Shown: one piece after another, positions 46,788 through 56,815 of the stretch
Position numbering within the stretch: the first letter of the stretch is position 1
Layout: the number at the start of each line of letters is the position of its first letter
Assembly: GCF_014636095.1 (NCBI RefSeq)
Contig: NZ_BMDV01000001.1
Location: 310,001 to 374,000, forward strand
Source: Acinetobacter modestus
GTDB lineage: Bacteria > Pseudomonadota > Gammaproteobacteria > Pseudomonadales > Moraxellaceae
Length of the DNA stretch: 64,000 bases
Direction of reading: 5' to 3'
Made by a program: the position numbers and the translations under genes
The notes under the pieces: model-generated
Database searches by the model: none
Told to the model about the DNA's origin: nothing
What the model saw: only the letters and a program-made list of their open reading frames with translations

Positions 46788-48464
46788 TTATTGCGTGATC
46801 ATCGGCAAGTTCAAGCCTTGCTCTTTGGCACAATCAATCGCGATGTCATAACCTGCATCGGCATGACGCATCACCCCTGTTGCAGGGTCATTGGTCAGTA
46901 CACGTGCAATACGTGCTGCTGCTTCATCGGTGCCATCACACACGATTACCACGCCTGAATGTTGCGAGAAGCCCATACCTACACCACCGCCGTGATGCAA
47001 TGACACCCAAGTCGCACCGCCTGCAGTATTGAGCAAGGCATTTAATAACGGCCAGTCAGATACAGCATCTGAACCATCTTTCATTGATTCTGTTTCACGG
47101 TTTGGACTCGATACTGAACCTGAATCCAAATGGTCACGACCAATCACAATCGGTGCTGAAAGTTCACCGCTACGCACCATTTCATTAAATGCCAAGCCAA
47201 GTTTTGCACGTAAGCCTAAGCCGACCCAGCAAATACGTGCTGGTAAACCTTGGAAGCTGATCCGTTCACGCGCCATATCTAACCAACGATGTAAATGTTC
47301 ATCATCAGGAATGAGTTCTTTTACTTTAGCATCTGTCTTATAGATATCTTCTGGATCGCCTGAAAGCGCAGCCCAACGGAATGGACCAATACCGCGACAG
47401 AACAATGGGCGGATATAAGCAGGAACGAAACCTGGGAAATCAAAGGCATTTGCTACACCTTCATCTTGTGCCATTTGACGGATGTTGTTGCCATAATCAA
47501 AGGTTGGAACACCCATTTTCTGGAAATCCAACATCGCTTGAACGTGCTGCGCCATCGATTGTTTAGCCGCTTTAACTACAACTTCTGGCTCAGTTTTAGC
47601 GCGCTGACGGTACTCTTCCCATGTCCAGCCAATGGGTAAATAACCATTTAATGGATCATGTGCGCTGGTTTGGTCCGTCACCATATCTGGATGTACACCA
47701 CGGCGAACCAACTCAGGTAAAATCTCAGCAGCATTGCCATGCAGTGCAATCGAAACTGCCTTACCTTCTTTGGTATATTTTTCAATACGCGCCAAAGCAT
47801 CATCTAAATCTGTTGCTTGCTCATCGACATAACGAGTACGTAAACGGAAATCAATACTGCTTTGTTGGCATTCGATATTCAATGAACATGCGCCAGCCAG
47901 TGTTGCAGCTAAAGGTTGTGCACCACCCATACCGCCTAAACCAGCAGTCAACACCCAACGACCTGTCAAATCACCGTTATAGTGTTGGCGACCTGCTTCT
48001 ACAAAAGTTTCATAGGTACCTTGTACAATGCCTTGGCTACCAATATAAATCCAAGAACCCGCTGTCATCTGACCATACATTGCCAAACCTTTCGCATCCA
48101 ATTCATTGAAATGCTTCCAAGTTCCCCAATGTGGTACAAGATTCGAGTTCGCAATCAAAACACGCGGTGCATCTTTATGCGTTTTAAATACGCCAACGGG
48201 CTTACCCGATTGAACCAACAAGGTTTCATCAGTTTCTAAATTCTTTAGCGTTTCAACGATCTTGTCAAAACATTCCCAGTTACGTGCAGCACGACCGATA
48301 CCACCGTAAACAACAAGCTCTTTTGGATTTTCTGCAACATCAGGATCAAGATTATTCATCAACATGCGAAGTGGTGCTTCAGTTAACCAGCTTTTTGCAT
48401 TAAGTTTTGTACCACGTGGTGCGCGAATTTCTACATCACGAAATTTTGTTGTCGTTGTTGTCAC
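46788..48464 (-). CDS. hutU: HutU, urocanate hydratase
   Basis: 558 residues from GTG 48464, which has GGAAGGAG seven bases upstream; the longer frame from 48584 would run through the operator region. It hydrates urocanate to imidazolonepropionate with tightly bound NAD. The NAD-binding block [16 protein letters not shown] lies near 175-190 and the family signature with Cys in [16 protein letters not shown] lies near 380-400. It is the first gene of the hutU-H-T-I-G unit and lies behind a HutC-type palindrome. Confidence 0.95.
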   Translation of the reverse strand: MTTTTTKFRDVEIRAPRGTKLNAKSWLTEAPLRMLMNNLDPDVAENPKELVVYGGIGRAARNWECFDKIVETLKNLETDETLLVQSGKPVGVFKTHKDAPRVLIANSNLVPHWGTWKHFNELDAKGLAMYGQMTAGSWIYIGSQGIVQGTYETFVEAGRQHYNGDLTGRWVLTAGLGGMGGAQPLAATLAGACSLNIECQQSSIDFRLRTRYVDEQATDLDDALARIEKYTKEGKAVSIALHGNAAEILPELVRRGVHPDMVTDQTSAHDPLNGYLPIGWTWEEYRQRAKTEPEVVVKAAKQSMAQHVQAMLDFQKMGVPTFDYGNNIRQMAQDEGVANAFDFPGFVPAYIRPLFCRGIGPFRWAALSGDPEDIYKTDAKVKELIPDDEHLHRWLDMARERISFQGLPARICWVGLGLRAKLGLAFNEMVRSGELSAPIVIGRDHLDSGSVSSPNRETESMKDGSDAVSDWPLLNALLNTAGGATWVSLHHGGGVGMGFSQHSGVVIVCDGTDEAAARIARVLTNDPATGVMRHADAGYDIAIDCAKEQGLNLPMITQ

Positions 48465-48534
48465 AATCGGACTCCTTCCTTTGAGATTTGAACCGTAAAT
48501 TAATCTGCTTTTACTGTATAGCAATGTATTAACT

Positions 48535-48544
48535 TGTATATACA
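48535..48544. promoter_or_regulatory. HutC-type operator upstream of hutU
   Basis: The perfect palindrome TGTATATACA lies 71 bases before the hutU start. The same ten bases occur upstream of hutC at 50089. The form TGTATATACA is the known core of HutC sites in other gammaproteobacteria. Confidence 0.75.
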
Positions 48545-48654
48545 TCCATATACTACACAAAACTTTCCTATTGAAAAGATGCATTTTTATTCTTTTATAA
48601 AAATAAATTACAAGCTAATGAAATTAATTGATTTATTTTTTAATTGACAATAAA

Positions 48655-48685
48655 AAACCCATACAACCACAAATTGTATGGGTTT
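48655..48685 (-). terminator. Terminator of the hutC-hutD unit
   Basis: AAACCCATACAA at 48655-48666 pairs perfectly with TTGTATGGGTTT at 48674-48685, loop of seven. On the minus strand a T-run follows. It lies 18 bases after the hutD stop and isolates hutCD from hutU. Confidence 0.85.
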
Positions 48686-48702
48686 AAAAAAGTGAAGACA
48701 AT

Positions 48703-49284
48703 TTAGATTTTTATCAGTTCAATTAGACAAATTTTCTTTAAAATTTGTTGACCTAAAACAATATTTTTCAACAATTTTTCATTGTCAATTTTAAGACTAT
48801 CTTGATAATCCAGATAAAAAATCTGTTGCGCAATTTCAACTTTTAAAAGTTCTAGGCTCTGATTAAAAATAAAAATGAAATCGGCTGAGCTAAATATTTC
48901 TGAGTTTGTAGAATCAACAACCCACTGGTATCGTGCGTGATATTTTTGTGGATCATAAATCAGATTAAAATCCCGAATAGATCCATCAATCAACTCACAA
49001 CTGGTATTACTGTCACCATTAAATTGAACTGATTGTAAAGTTCTGAGGCGTCGAAAATGATTATCAATATTCAATACGATGCCCTGACCATCTAATACAG
49101 TCAGAATGCGTTGCATACCATTAAATTTGGAAAAATCACCCGATGTTTTAACATCAGCCATGGAAATTCGCCAATCAAACAGCTCTAGGCTGTCACCCTC
49201 ACTACGTGCAAGTTCAACCGTATAACCAGCACCATTTTTCCACTGCATTCTCTTATAATTAACAGCTTTTAACAGCTCAATCAT
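48703..49284 (-). CDS. hutD: HutD family protein
   Basis: 193 residues, a cupin-fold family found in hut clusters. The N-terminal block MQWKNGAGYTVELA and the segment FDWRISMADVKTSGDFSKF are conserved. In Pseudomonas HutD has been proposed to limit hut operon expression, possibly by binding formyl-glutamate; the mechanism is not settled. Its ATG overlaps the hutC stop, so the two are translationally coupled, and the gene is closed by a strong terminator. Confidence 0.85.
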   Translation of the reverse strand: MIELLKAVNYKRMQWKNGAGYTVELARSEGDSLELFDWRISMADVKTSGDFSKFNGMQRILTVLDGQGIVLNIDNHFRRLRTLQSVQFNGDSNTSCELIDGSIRDFNLIYDPQKYHARYQWVVDSTNSEIFSSADFIFIFNQSLELLKVEIAQQIFYLDYQDSLKIDNEKLLKNIVLGQQILKKICLIELIKI

Positions 49285-50033
49285 TGGGTAAATTTACCTT
49301 CCAAATAATAACGACTACCCGGATAAATCAATCGAGCACTAGAAATCAATTGTTTGTTTGACCATGTACGGCGACGAATCAATAAGCATGGTTCTGTCTT
49401 GTTAATTTTCAGCCATTTACACTCTTGTGCTGAAGCCAGAATTGCTGTTACGACATGCTCACCTTCGGTTACAGGCGCTTTCGACATCAAATAAGCATTG
49501 GGTGTAATTGATTTAAAATCCTGCGCCAAATAATCAGGAATTAACACAGGATCAACCAAACGATCTTCAATCTGTACGGGTACATCATTTTCATAATGTA
49601 CAATGATTGAATGAAATAACTTTTGTCCCTCTCGAATTTGCATAAGTACACTTTGCTCTGTATTAGCTTGAATTTGTTCAAGTATTAACACTTCCGCACG
49701 ATGCTTATGATTTCGGGCAATAATCTCTTCAGCAATGTTATTGACATGAAATAGAGCCGTTCGTCCTTGTCCCTCTGCTACAAAAGAGCCTACACCTTGT
49801 ATACGCACCAATAGACCTTCGCTGGTGAGTTCACGTAAGGCACGATTGACCGTCATACGGCTACAACCCAATAAATTAACCAATTCACTCTCAGAAGGAA
49901 TCTTTTTATTTACAGACCAAGTTCCTTCATAGATTTTCTGTGAAATCATTTGCTTCACGCGCAAATACAATGGAATAGGACTATCTTCTTCTAAAGATAA
50001 ATCCAGATCGTTTTGCTTTGACGCTCTTGACAT
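49281..50033 (-). CDS. hutC: HutC, GntR-family repressor of histidine utilisation
   Basis: 250 residues. The N-terminal GntR winged helix (about 18-85) has MISQKIYEGTWSVNKKIPSE and LGCSRMTVNRALRELTSEG. The C-terminal UbiC-like ligand domain (about 100-245) has LFHSIIVHYENDVPVQIEDR and NAYLMSKAPVTEGEHVVTAI. It is expected to release DNA when urocanate binds. The two TGTATATACA palindromes, one before this gene and one before hutU, fit autoregulation and control of the catabolic unit. Confidence 0.93.
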   Translation of the reverse strand: MSRASKQNDLDLSLEEDSPIPLYLRVKQMISQKIYEGTWSVNKKIPSESELVNLLGCSRMTVNRALRELTSEGLLVRIQGVGSFVAEGQGRTALFHVNNIAEEIIARNHKHRAEVLILEQIQANTEQSVLMQIREGQKLFHSIIVHYENDVPVQIEDRLVDPVLIPDYLAQDFKSITPNAYLMSKAPVTEGEHVVTAILASAQECKWLKINKTEPCLLIRRRTWSNKQLISSARLIYPGSRYYLEGKFTQ

Positions 50034-50088
50034 TGGCTAAAACTCATACTAAATAATCTAAAGTATTGTATATGAATATGATATTATT

Positions 50089-50098
50089 TGTATATACA
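50089..50098. promoter_or_regulatory. HutC-type operator upstream of hutC
   Basis: The perfect palindrome TGTATATACA lies 56 bases before the hutC start. It is identical to the copy at 48535 before hutU, which fits autoregulation. Confidence 0.75.
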
Positions 50099-50140
50099 AG
50101 TTTATACAATTGAATCATATTTTACTTTATATAAAGTGCT

Positions 50141-50154
50141 ATAACGATCGTTAT
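50141..50154. promoter_or_regulatory. 14-base palindrome, candidate operator
   Basis: ATAACGATCGTTAT is a perfect palindrome, about 200 bases before the Ntn-hydrolase start and 108 bases before the hutC start. Its AACG-centre-CGTT form is of the kind bound by TetR-type dimers. No TetR gene is in this window. Confidence 0.4.
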
Positions 50155-50356
50155 TAACAAATATTATTTAAATGATTCATAAGAAAAATTAATTTATATT
50201 TATCAAACTATTATATTAAATAGAGAAATTGACTTTAAAAAAATCATCTGATAATTTCTAAACTTATTTATTTTTATGACATACACGATTGCTCTAAAAA
50301 TAAGTTATCAATTTAAAAATAATTATTTTATTTATAATCAAAAGAGAAAATAATAT

Positions 50357-51481
50357 ATGTGTACTGAGTTTATTTTACCTCAATCAACAGGTTATCGAAT
50401 TTCAGGTCGTACAATGGATTTTGCAGCTACATTTACATGGCAATTGGCTGCCATACCCGTTGCAACCAGCTTAAAAGCCATTGATAGTCTGAATCCCAAT
50501 ACTCCTGCATATAAATGGCAAGCAAAATATGGATTTATGGGTATTGGTATTAAATTACCTTTAAATCTATTAGATACCAAAGTTTCTGATGCTATGAATA
50601 CTGAAGGATTCTCAGCAGCAGCTCTGTGGCTTCCACCATCGATTTATCCTAAAAAAGCTGATGCTCCACAACATGCAAAACTCATTTCTGCACTTGATAT
50701 TTGTGGTTGGGCTGTTTCTAATTATTCTTCAGTTGAAACATTAAAAAACGATTTATATGCTATTCAACAAGGTAAAACTACATCTTTAGGTGAAACTCTA
50801 TATTTCTGGGACCCATTACAATTTTCTGAACATACAGAACTCAATCAAAGTAATGAAGTAAAAAATTTAATTCCTATTCATTTCCAATTCCACGATAAAA
50901 CAGGAGCAAGTTTAGTTCTTGAATTCCGTGATGGTGCTTTATCGATTACTGATAATAGTGATGTTGGTGTGATGACAAATAATCCGTTTATTGATTGGCA
51001 TCGAACAAATTTGGAAAACTATTTAGGCGTCACAAATGTCGAAACAGATAATAAAACCATCATTGGTTTGAATGTTAATAAAGCCGGAAATGGTGGTGGT
51101 TCCATTGGTTTATCTTCATCAGCATTACCCGCCGACCGTTTTCTACGCACTACAATGACATTGAATTATTCAATGTTATGGTTAAATCAAAATCCTAAAC
51201 CTAGCAACAATGCTGCGATTGCCCACACCATGAATGTCATTAAAGGTATTTATGTAACACGTGAGCAGTGTATTGACCAAAGTGGTAATCCTAAAGGAGA
51301 CTATACTCAATGGGAAATTGTGCGCGATCATGAAAATCAAGTTTTTTATATCGCAACCACAGCCAGTTTAGGTTTTTGGCAAGTCAACTTTTCAGATTAT
51401 CAACTTCAAGAAAATGCTAAACCACAATTCGTTGTCATCTCCGACGCAATCAAAATGCCTGTTTTGACTGCTTCTGCTTAG
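50357..51481 (+). CDS. Linear amide C-N hydrolase, choloylglycine hydrolase family
   Basis: 374 residues. The chain begins MCTEF, so Cys2 becomes the N-terminal nucleophile after Met removal, the hallmark of this Ntn-hydrolase family (bile salt hydrolases and penicillin V acylases). The Arg of SGRTMDF, an Asp shortly after, and an Asn in VMTNNPFIDWH match family active-site positions. There is no signal peptide, so the enzyme is cytoplasmic. It may cleave an acylated amino compound such as an N-acyl-homoserine lactone or penicillin V; the substrate cannot be told. It stands alone between hutC and the qui genes. Confidence 0.82.
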   Translation: MCTEFILPQSTGYRISGRTMDFAATFTWQLAAIPVATSLKAIDSLNPNTPAYKWQAKYGFMGIGIKLPLNLLDTKVSDAMNTEGFSAAALWLPPSIYPKKADAPQHAKLISALDICGWAVSNYSSVETLKNDLYAIQQGKTTSLGETLYFWDPLQFSEHTELNQSNEVKNLIPIHFQFHDKTGASLVLEFRDGALSITDNSDVGVMTNNPFIDWHRTNLENYLGVTNVETDNKTIIGLNVNKAGNGGGSIGLSSSALPADRFLRTTMTLNYSMLWLNQNPKPSNNAAIAHTMNVIKGIYVTREQCIDQSGNPKGDYTQWEIVRDHENQVFYIATTASLGFWQVNFSDYQLQENAKPQFVVISDAIKMPVLTASA

Positions 51482-51497
51482 AATTGAACTAAAATAA

Positions 51498-51527
51498 AAA
51501 AACTGCAATCATTTGATTGCAGTTTTT
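51498..51527. terminator. Bidirectional terminator between the Ntn-hydrolase and quiA
   Basis: AAAAACTGCAATCA at 51498-51511 pairs perfectly with TGATTGCAGTTTTT at 51514-51527; in practice the loop is about four bases. A residues on the left and T residues on the right allow termination on both strands. Confidence 0.88.
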
Positions 51528-51547
51528 CTGAATCACATCAATTTATG

Positions 51548-53971
51548 TTATTGCAAACTATATGCAATCACGTAGTCACCATGATCAGGCGATTGACGAG
51601 CGCCGCCCGCCGTAATCATCACATACTGTTTACCTGTTTTAGGTGAAACATAGCTGATCGGCGTTGCTTGACTACCAACAGGTAAACGTGATTTCCACAA
51701 CTCTTTACCCGTTGAAGAATCTAATGCACGTAAATAATAGTCTTGTGTTGCTGCAAAGAAGACCAAACCACCTTGAGTTGCCATTGGTCCACCAATCGTA
51801 GGCATACCAATCGGTGCTTTCAATCCCATTTTGATGCCCATTGGGCCAGTATCTTCTACTGTTCCCATCGGCACTTGCCATGCAATTTGACGTGTTTTCA
51901 TATCAATTGCTGTCATCGTACCGTAAGGTGGTTTTTGGCACGGAATATTCAATTTCGACCAGAAACGGTTTTTATCTACTTTATATGGCGTACCTTTCAT
52001 TGGCACAGCCCCCATACCCGTATTCACCTTTTCACCGCCATTTGCTTCTCGTGCAAGATCTTCTGGTGTTTGCTCAACTAGCTGAATCCATAAGCCTAAA
52101 CGCATGTCATTGACAAACATGTATTGATGGCTCGGATCAAACGCAATACTGCCCCAATTCATCCCACCCAAAGAGCCAGGGAAGCTGAGTGAAACATCTT
52201 TACCTGGTGCAGTAAATAAACCTTCGTAACGCATTGATTTGAAGTTGATACGACACATCAATTGATCAAATGGTGTTGCACCCCACATATCTGATTCAGT
52301 TAAGGTTTGATTACCAATTTGAGGCATTTCAACCGAACGCGGTTGTGTCGGGCTGTACTGTTCGCCTTTGATATCCGCAGGTTTTACAGGTTGCTCAATC
52401 ACTTTTGTCAGTGGTTGACCTGTGACACGATCTAGCACAAAGAATTGACCTGATTTTGTTCCAATCACCACCGCAGGCTTATTTGTTCCATCTTTCATTG
52501 GGAAGTCAACAAGACTTGGTTGCATTGGTAAATCAAAGTCCCATAAATCATTATGAACAGTTTGATACACCCACTTTTCTTTACCTGTGGTGGCATCTAA
52601 AGCCAATACAGATGAGTTGTACTTGTGATCGAGTGGCTGACGATTACCGCCCCAAACATCGACAGATGAACTTCCCATAGGTAAAAATACGGTGTTCATT
52701 TGCGGATCATAAGACATAGCTGCCCATGAGTTCGCTGAACTACGCTTATAAGTTTCACCGTCTTTAAGTACATAGTTTGGATCAGGATTACGTGGATCAA
52801 ATGCCCAACGTAATTCACCTGTAATGACATCGTAAGCACGAATTACACCACCCGGCATATCAGCGGCAAAGTTATCTGCAATACGGCTACCAATGACCAA
52901 TACTGAACCAGCCACCGTTGGCGCAGAAGTGACTTCAAAACGTGGGGCTTTAGTGCCCTCGCCCAATCCTTTTAATAAATCAACTGTACCATCTACACCA
53001 AAGTCTTTACAGCGCTCACCCGTATCCGCATTGACAGCAATCAAACGTCCATCAGGGGTATTGGTATAAACGCGACGTAAACAAGAAGTGTTTGTTGCAA
53101 CTGCTTTTACTGGTGTTGCACCAACTAGTGTTGGTTGTTGCAATGATTGAGTTGAGTCAAAGTATGCAACTCCACGACAACGTTCCCACGCATCCGCTTT
53201 AGAATTGACTTCAGCTTTCCAAAGTTGTTTGCCTGAATCGGCTTCTAAAGCAAAAACATTATTGTGCGGGGTACATAAGAAAAGTTTATTGCCAACCTGC
53301 AATGGTGTCATTTGATCTTCAGCACCATTACCTGATCCTGTGGTGAAATCACCTGTACGAAAGCGCCAAACTTCTTTTAATTGATGTACATTGTCACGGG
53401 TAATTTGGTCTAAAGCTGCGAAACGGCTACCACCAGCATCCTGTCCATAATGTTGCCAATTGGTTTGCTTCATATCTGCTTTAACTGGAACCAGTGGCAA
53501 TTGCGCACCAGAAGCCGCGACCGTTGGATGTGGAATAAACATTTGATAGAGACCAAAAATCATACCCAATACAGTCAAACCACCCACTGCATAAGCAGGT
53601 AAAATAGCAGTCGGTTGATATTGATAACGGCGTATCGCAGGTAAAGTCAGCATGAGAGCTGCAAATAAACCGGCTGGGAACATAAGTCGAGAAAATAAAG
53701 GCCAAAATTCCCAGCCAACATCAATCAGCGACCAAATAATAGTTCCAATAAATACAACAGCGAAAATACTTACGCCTAATGCTTTTTTCTTAAAAATATA
53801 AAGTGCAGATACTAACGTTAATAGACCTGAGATCACGAAATACCATGACCCACCTAAAGTCACCAACTTTGCACCACCAACAGTAAAAAATAATCCAGTT
53901 AGCAACAAAGCAAGACCTAAAATAAAACACCATATTTTCAGTATGATATGTGAGTTTGTAGATTCAGACAT
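51548..53971 (-). CDS. quiA: QuiA, PQQ-dependent quinate/shikimate dehydrogenase
   Basis: 807 residues. It oxidises quinate to 3-dehydroquinate and shikimate to 3-dehydroshikimate at the periplasmic face of the inner membrane, passing electrons to quinone. The first 145 residues hold about five transmembrane helices, as in membrane-bound glucose dehydrogenase. The rest is an eight-bladed PQQ propeller, with WRFRTGDFTTGSGNGAEDQMTP, RCRGVAYFD and tryptophan-docking repeats such as DSGKQLWKAEV and STGKELWKSRL. It is the last gene of the qui set, as in A. baylyi. Confidence 0.94.
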   Translation of the reverse strand: MSESTNSHIILKIWCFILGLALLLTGLFFTVGGAKLVTLGGSWYFVISGLLTLVSALYIFKKKALGVSIFAVVFIGTIIWSLIDVGWEFWPLFSRLMFPAGLFAALMLTLPAIRRYQYQPTAILPAYAVGGLTVLGMIFGLYQMFIPHPTVAASGAQLPLVPVKADMKQTNWQHYGQDAGGSRFAALDQITRDNVHQLKEVWRFRTGDFTTGSGNGAEDQMTPLQVGNKLFLCTPHNNVFALEADSGKQLWKAEVNSKADAWERCRGVAYFDSTQSLQQPTLVGATPVKAVATNTSCLRRVYTNTPDGRLIAVNADTGERCKDFGVDGTVDLLKGLGEGTKAPRFEVTSAPTVAGSVLVIGSRIADNFAADMPGGVIRAYDVITGELRWAFDPRNPDPNYVLKDGETYKRSSANSWAAMSYDPQMNTVFLPMGSSSVDVWGGNRQPLDHKYNSSVLALDATTGKEKWVYQTVHNDLWDFDLPMQPSLVDFPMKDGTNKPAVVIGTKSGQFFVLDRVTGQPLTKVIEQPVKPADIKGEQYSPTQPRSVEMPQIGNQTLTESDMWGATPFDQLMCRINFKSMRYEGLFTAPGKDVSLSFPGSLGGMNWGSIAFDPSHQYMFVNDMRLGLWIQLVEQTPEDLAREANGGEKVNTGMGAVPMKGTPYKVDKNRFWSKLNIPCQKPPYGTMTAIDMKTRQIAWQVPMGTVEDTGPMGIKMGLKAPIGMPTIGGPMATQGGLVFFAATQDYYLRALDSSTGKELWKSRLPVGSQATPISYVSPKTGKQYVMITAGGARQSPDHGDYVIAYSLQ

Positions 53972-53987
53972 ACGTCATACTCCTATA

Positions 53988-55319
53988 TTAGAAATTCACG
54001 CGCATACTTAAACCTGCAACCCACGCATCATCGACTTCTTTTACACCCGCAGGCTGATGAATATATTGTAGATTTGGTCTGAGCATGATCGCAGGTGACC
54101 ATTGATAGGTATAATTCAGCTCAACATTGAGCTCATCACGTTGTACGGGAACATAATCTGCCGCAAGTGCATCGTATTGGTCATAGCCACGACTGGTATT
54201 GAGAGCAACTTGACGATCTTTATAACGATCATTGACTGAATAATTTGCAACACCAAAACCAATTGAATCGTTTGGACGACTATCAAATGGTCCTTTGTAC
54301 CACAGTGCGAATTGTTGTGTGCTTTGTACGGCTGTGGTGGCTTTATCATTCACCACGGCATTAAAGCTGACATATAAACCACGTTTAGGATCATTTCCTT
54401 TTTGGGTGAGTTGTTGTTGTGCATTCAGCCAAAAACTGTGTTTGCTATCGTGGATTTTACCAACTGTCGCAATATCATTCGCTTCTGCTGTTGAATACAG
54501 TGCTCCTAGCTTATATTCACCAGCCAAGCCGTCAAAAGCTGCTAATTTAGGTCGCCAAGCCAATTCCACAGGAATGGTTGCACCTTTGACATTGTCCATA
54601 TCCAAGTTAAAACCATCATTTTTTCCAGTTTTAACATTGTCAGGATTTACTTCATATACGCCCACACCAAGTGTCCATTCTGGTGCAAATTGATATTTGA
54701 CATTGGCACCCCATAGACCTACAGGTAAGTTATACCAAATCGAACCAATCGATTTTCCGAGCTGTCCACCACAGAGTAATAAGTTTTGAAATTCACATTG
54801 GGAACTATTGAAGTCGTCAGACATCCCCATTCGACCAATCTTGAATTGAACTGTATTGTCCGCGAAACCCTTTTTGACCCATGCCTGTGTTAAACGCCAA
54901 ATTTTGCCTCGCCCATAAATCTCTTGCGTGTTGCCTAAAGCACTAGAGCGTGGATCTTTAATTCGCTCTAGTATTAAAGAATTACCATCGCGCTTGGTAA
55001 TTAGAATATTGGCTGTGGTATTTTCCCAACCTGCAATTTTGCCTAAATCAAAATTTGCACCCAGAGCCAGCTGAGCTGCATTTTCAAAACTATTATTGTC
55101 GTTATAACCACCATCCAAATTGGTAGCAGATTGACTCATAATCGCGGCGGTAAATTTATAACCGTCTTTCTCTAACTGTTGGCGTTGCCCATTCCAATCA
55201 CCTAGTAACCATTGACGATCTTGTGACCAAGCTTGATTTTTGTCAGCAAAACTATATTGGGCTGCACAGATCGTAATCGCCAAACAACTCATTTTGATCA
55301 GTAAAGTGTTTGTATTCAT
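53988..55319 (-). CDS. quiX: QuiX, OprB-like outer-membrane porin
   Basis: 443 residues with a signal peptide ending QYSFA. It is a carbohydrate-selective porin (OprB family): the mature N-terminus WLLGDWNGQRQQLEKDGY is the family signature and the last residue is Phe (LSMRVNF), typical of outer-membrane barrels. Its position between quiC and quiA matches A. baylyi, where QuiX is thought to let quinate and shikimate into the periplasm; that role is inferred. Confidence 0.88.
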   Translation of the reverse strand: MNTNTLLIKMSCLAITICAAQYSFADKNQAWSQDRQWLLGDWNGQRQQLEKDGYKFTAAIMSQSATNLDGGYNDNNSFENAAQLALGANFDLGKIAGWENTTANILITKRDGNSLILERIKDPRSSALGNTQEIYGRGKIWRLTQAWVKKGFADNTVQFKIGRMGMSDDFNSSQCEFQNLLLCGGQLGKSIGSIWYNLPVGLWGANVKYQFAPEWTLGVGVYEVNPDNVKTGKNDGFNLDMDNVKGATIPVELAWRPKLAAFDGLAGEYKLGALYSTAEANDIATVGKIHDSKHSFWLNAQQQLTQKGNDPKRGLYVSFNAVVNDKATTAVQSTQQFALWYKGPFDSRPNDSIGFGVANYSVNDRYKDRQVALNTSRGYDQYDALAADYVPVQRDELNVELNYTYQWSPAIMLRPNLQYIHQPAGVKEVDDAWVAGLSMRVNF

Positions 55320-55337
55320 ATCAAAGCCTCCATGCTT

Positions 55338-56798
55338 CTATTTAAATTTTACTGCTGAGCTGAGTTCAGAAGTTGCACCTAAATGATCTGTAACGTTTGC
55401 GGTCACACTTGCGACTTTCGATGTAGGCTTATATGCAACTTTTGCAATACCCTCTGCATTGGTCACAGCTACAACCGAACCTAAATAAAATTCGGCTTCA
55501 TTTGCATTTGCTGATGAGTTTCCAAACAATTCAACTTGATAACGCTGATTTGGTTGTCCTTTTATCTCAACAGCAATTTGACCTTTAGATAGACTCAATG
55601 TCGGTGCCTGAATGCCTTGATTTGGTTGCTGATTGCAACCTTGTTGATTCGGCTGTAGACAAGTTTTTTGTAAGTTTGCGGGATCAATTTTGACACCATG
55701 CCCACGAGACCCAACAAAATGCGCATGTTCTAAACCGGGAATATCAAAAATAATTGCACCTAAGCGTTGGTTTGGAACGCAGCTTCCACCAGCTTCACAA
55801 CGTTTGATGTCTTTGCCATTATTCCAAATTTGATTTTTGGTGAGTGTGATATGAGCATTTGCATCTTTTTCAGAACGAATGGCGATTCCCACTCGGTTAC
55901 CATGCACTTTATTGCTATCGAAGATATTGCCATCACCCGTTAGATTAAAACCATTCGAGTTATTGGTTAGTTCGTTATAGGCGATATAGTTACGTTTGCC
56001 CCAATTGATCTGCAAACCATCTGAATAATTTTCAAATTTGTTGCCGACCACAGCATTGTCATTTCCCCACAGAATCTCAATGCCTTGTGATGGTTCTGGA
56101 TTTGCGGAAGTTGAAATAAAATGGTTGTTGGCAACGAGATTGAACGCAGCTCCGCGAGTTAATTCCAAACCATCGCCATTGTCTTGAAAATAATTGTCTA
56201 ATACCTTGTTGTTATTGGTAGTGGTTGCGGTTGGATTGCCTTTGCCATCGTCACCCGTCAACATCACACCCGCGCCACCATAGTTGTGCATAATGCGGTT
56301 ATGCTGAATCAAGTTATTGCTGGCACGATTCATCAAGATGCCGATACAAAAATGACGAATTTCTAAACCTTGGATGGTCACACCGTTAATGTCACGTAAA
56401 ACGATACCCGGTAAAGTCGTGGTACGCACATTGGTTCCAAACTGCCCTTCTACCGCCCCCGGACACGCCTCAACACCACGACCTTTGATATAATTTGAAC
56501 CATCTACTGCGACAAACTCACCTGTTTTTGCCCATTGTGTACCGATGATTTTCACAGGGGCTTTAATTTCAGGAAGTGGGCTATTCACCTTAATCGCATA
56601 CGGTGCTTGACCAACCGCTTGAATCAAAATTTCACTAGCTTCGCTTGGCTTGGTATTGGCTTGTTCAATCGCCCAACGAAGAGAACCTTTTTCACTATCA
56701 TCCTGATAACGATCAACTACATAAGTTTCAGCTGCTGCCATACCTGATAATGCTAAACCAATTGCAAGCGCACTTAAACGTAAAGAAATAATGTTCAT
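55338..56798 (-). CDS. quiC: QuiC, periplasmic 3-dehydroshikimate dehydratase
   Basis: 486 residues with a signal peptide ending GMAAA. The centre (about 140-340) is a right-handed parallel beta-helix, shown by repeated Asn-rich turns such as ASNNLIQHNRIMHNYGG, NNKVLDNYFQDNGDGL and NDNAVVGNKFENYSDG. In Acinetobacter this protein converts 3-dehydroshikimate to protocatechuate in the periplasm and is unrelated to the AroZ-type enzymes. A C-terminal beta-sandwich (about 400-486) follows. Confidence 0.92.
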   Translation of the reverse strand: MNIISLRLSALAIGLALSGMAAAETYVVDRYQDDSEKGSLRWAIEQANTKPSEASEILIQAVGQAPYAIKVNSPLPEIKAPVKIIGTQWAKTGEFVAVDGSNYIKGRGVEACPGAVEGQFGTNVRTTTLPGIVLRDINGVTIQGLEIRHFCIGILMNRASNNLIQHNRIMHNYGGAGVMLTGDDGKGNPTATTTNNNKVLDNYFQDNGDGLELTRGAAFNLVANNHFISTSANPEPSQGIEILWGNDNAVVGNKFENYSDGLQINWGKRNYIAYNELTNNSNGFNLTGDGNIFDSNKVHGNRVGIAIRSEKDANAHITLTKNQIWNNGKDIKRCEAGGSCVPNQRLGAIIFDIPGLEHAHFVGSRGHGVKIDPANLQKTCLQPNQQGCNQQPNQGIQAPTLSLSKGQIAVEIKGQPNQRYQVELFGNSSANANEAEFYLGSVVAVTNAEGIAKVAYKPTSKVASVTANVTDHLGATSELSSAVKFK

Positions 56799-56815
56799 TT
56801 TAAAATCCTTTTCAA

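Larger units (their letters stand above)
50034..50356. promoter_or_regulatory. Divergent promoter region between hutC and the Ntn-hydrolase gene
   Basis: No gene is seen in this very AT-rich stretch. It holds the HutC-type palindrome TGTATATACA at 50089-50098, a degenerate neighbour TTGTATATGAA at about 50066-50076, and a separate perfect 14-base palindrome ATAACGATCGTTAT at 50141-50154. The last does not resemble the hut sites and could be the operator of another regulator, perhaps for the gene at 50357. Confidence 0.6.

Noticed and set aside
46788..48584. Longer hutU start at 48584
   Set aside because: The extra 40 residues would cover the HutC palindrome and promoter. GTG 48464 has a strong ribosome site and fits the family N-terminus.
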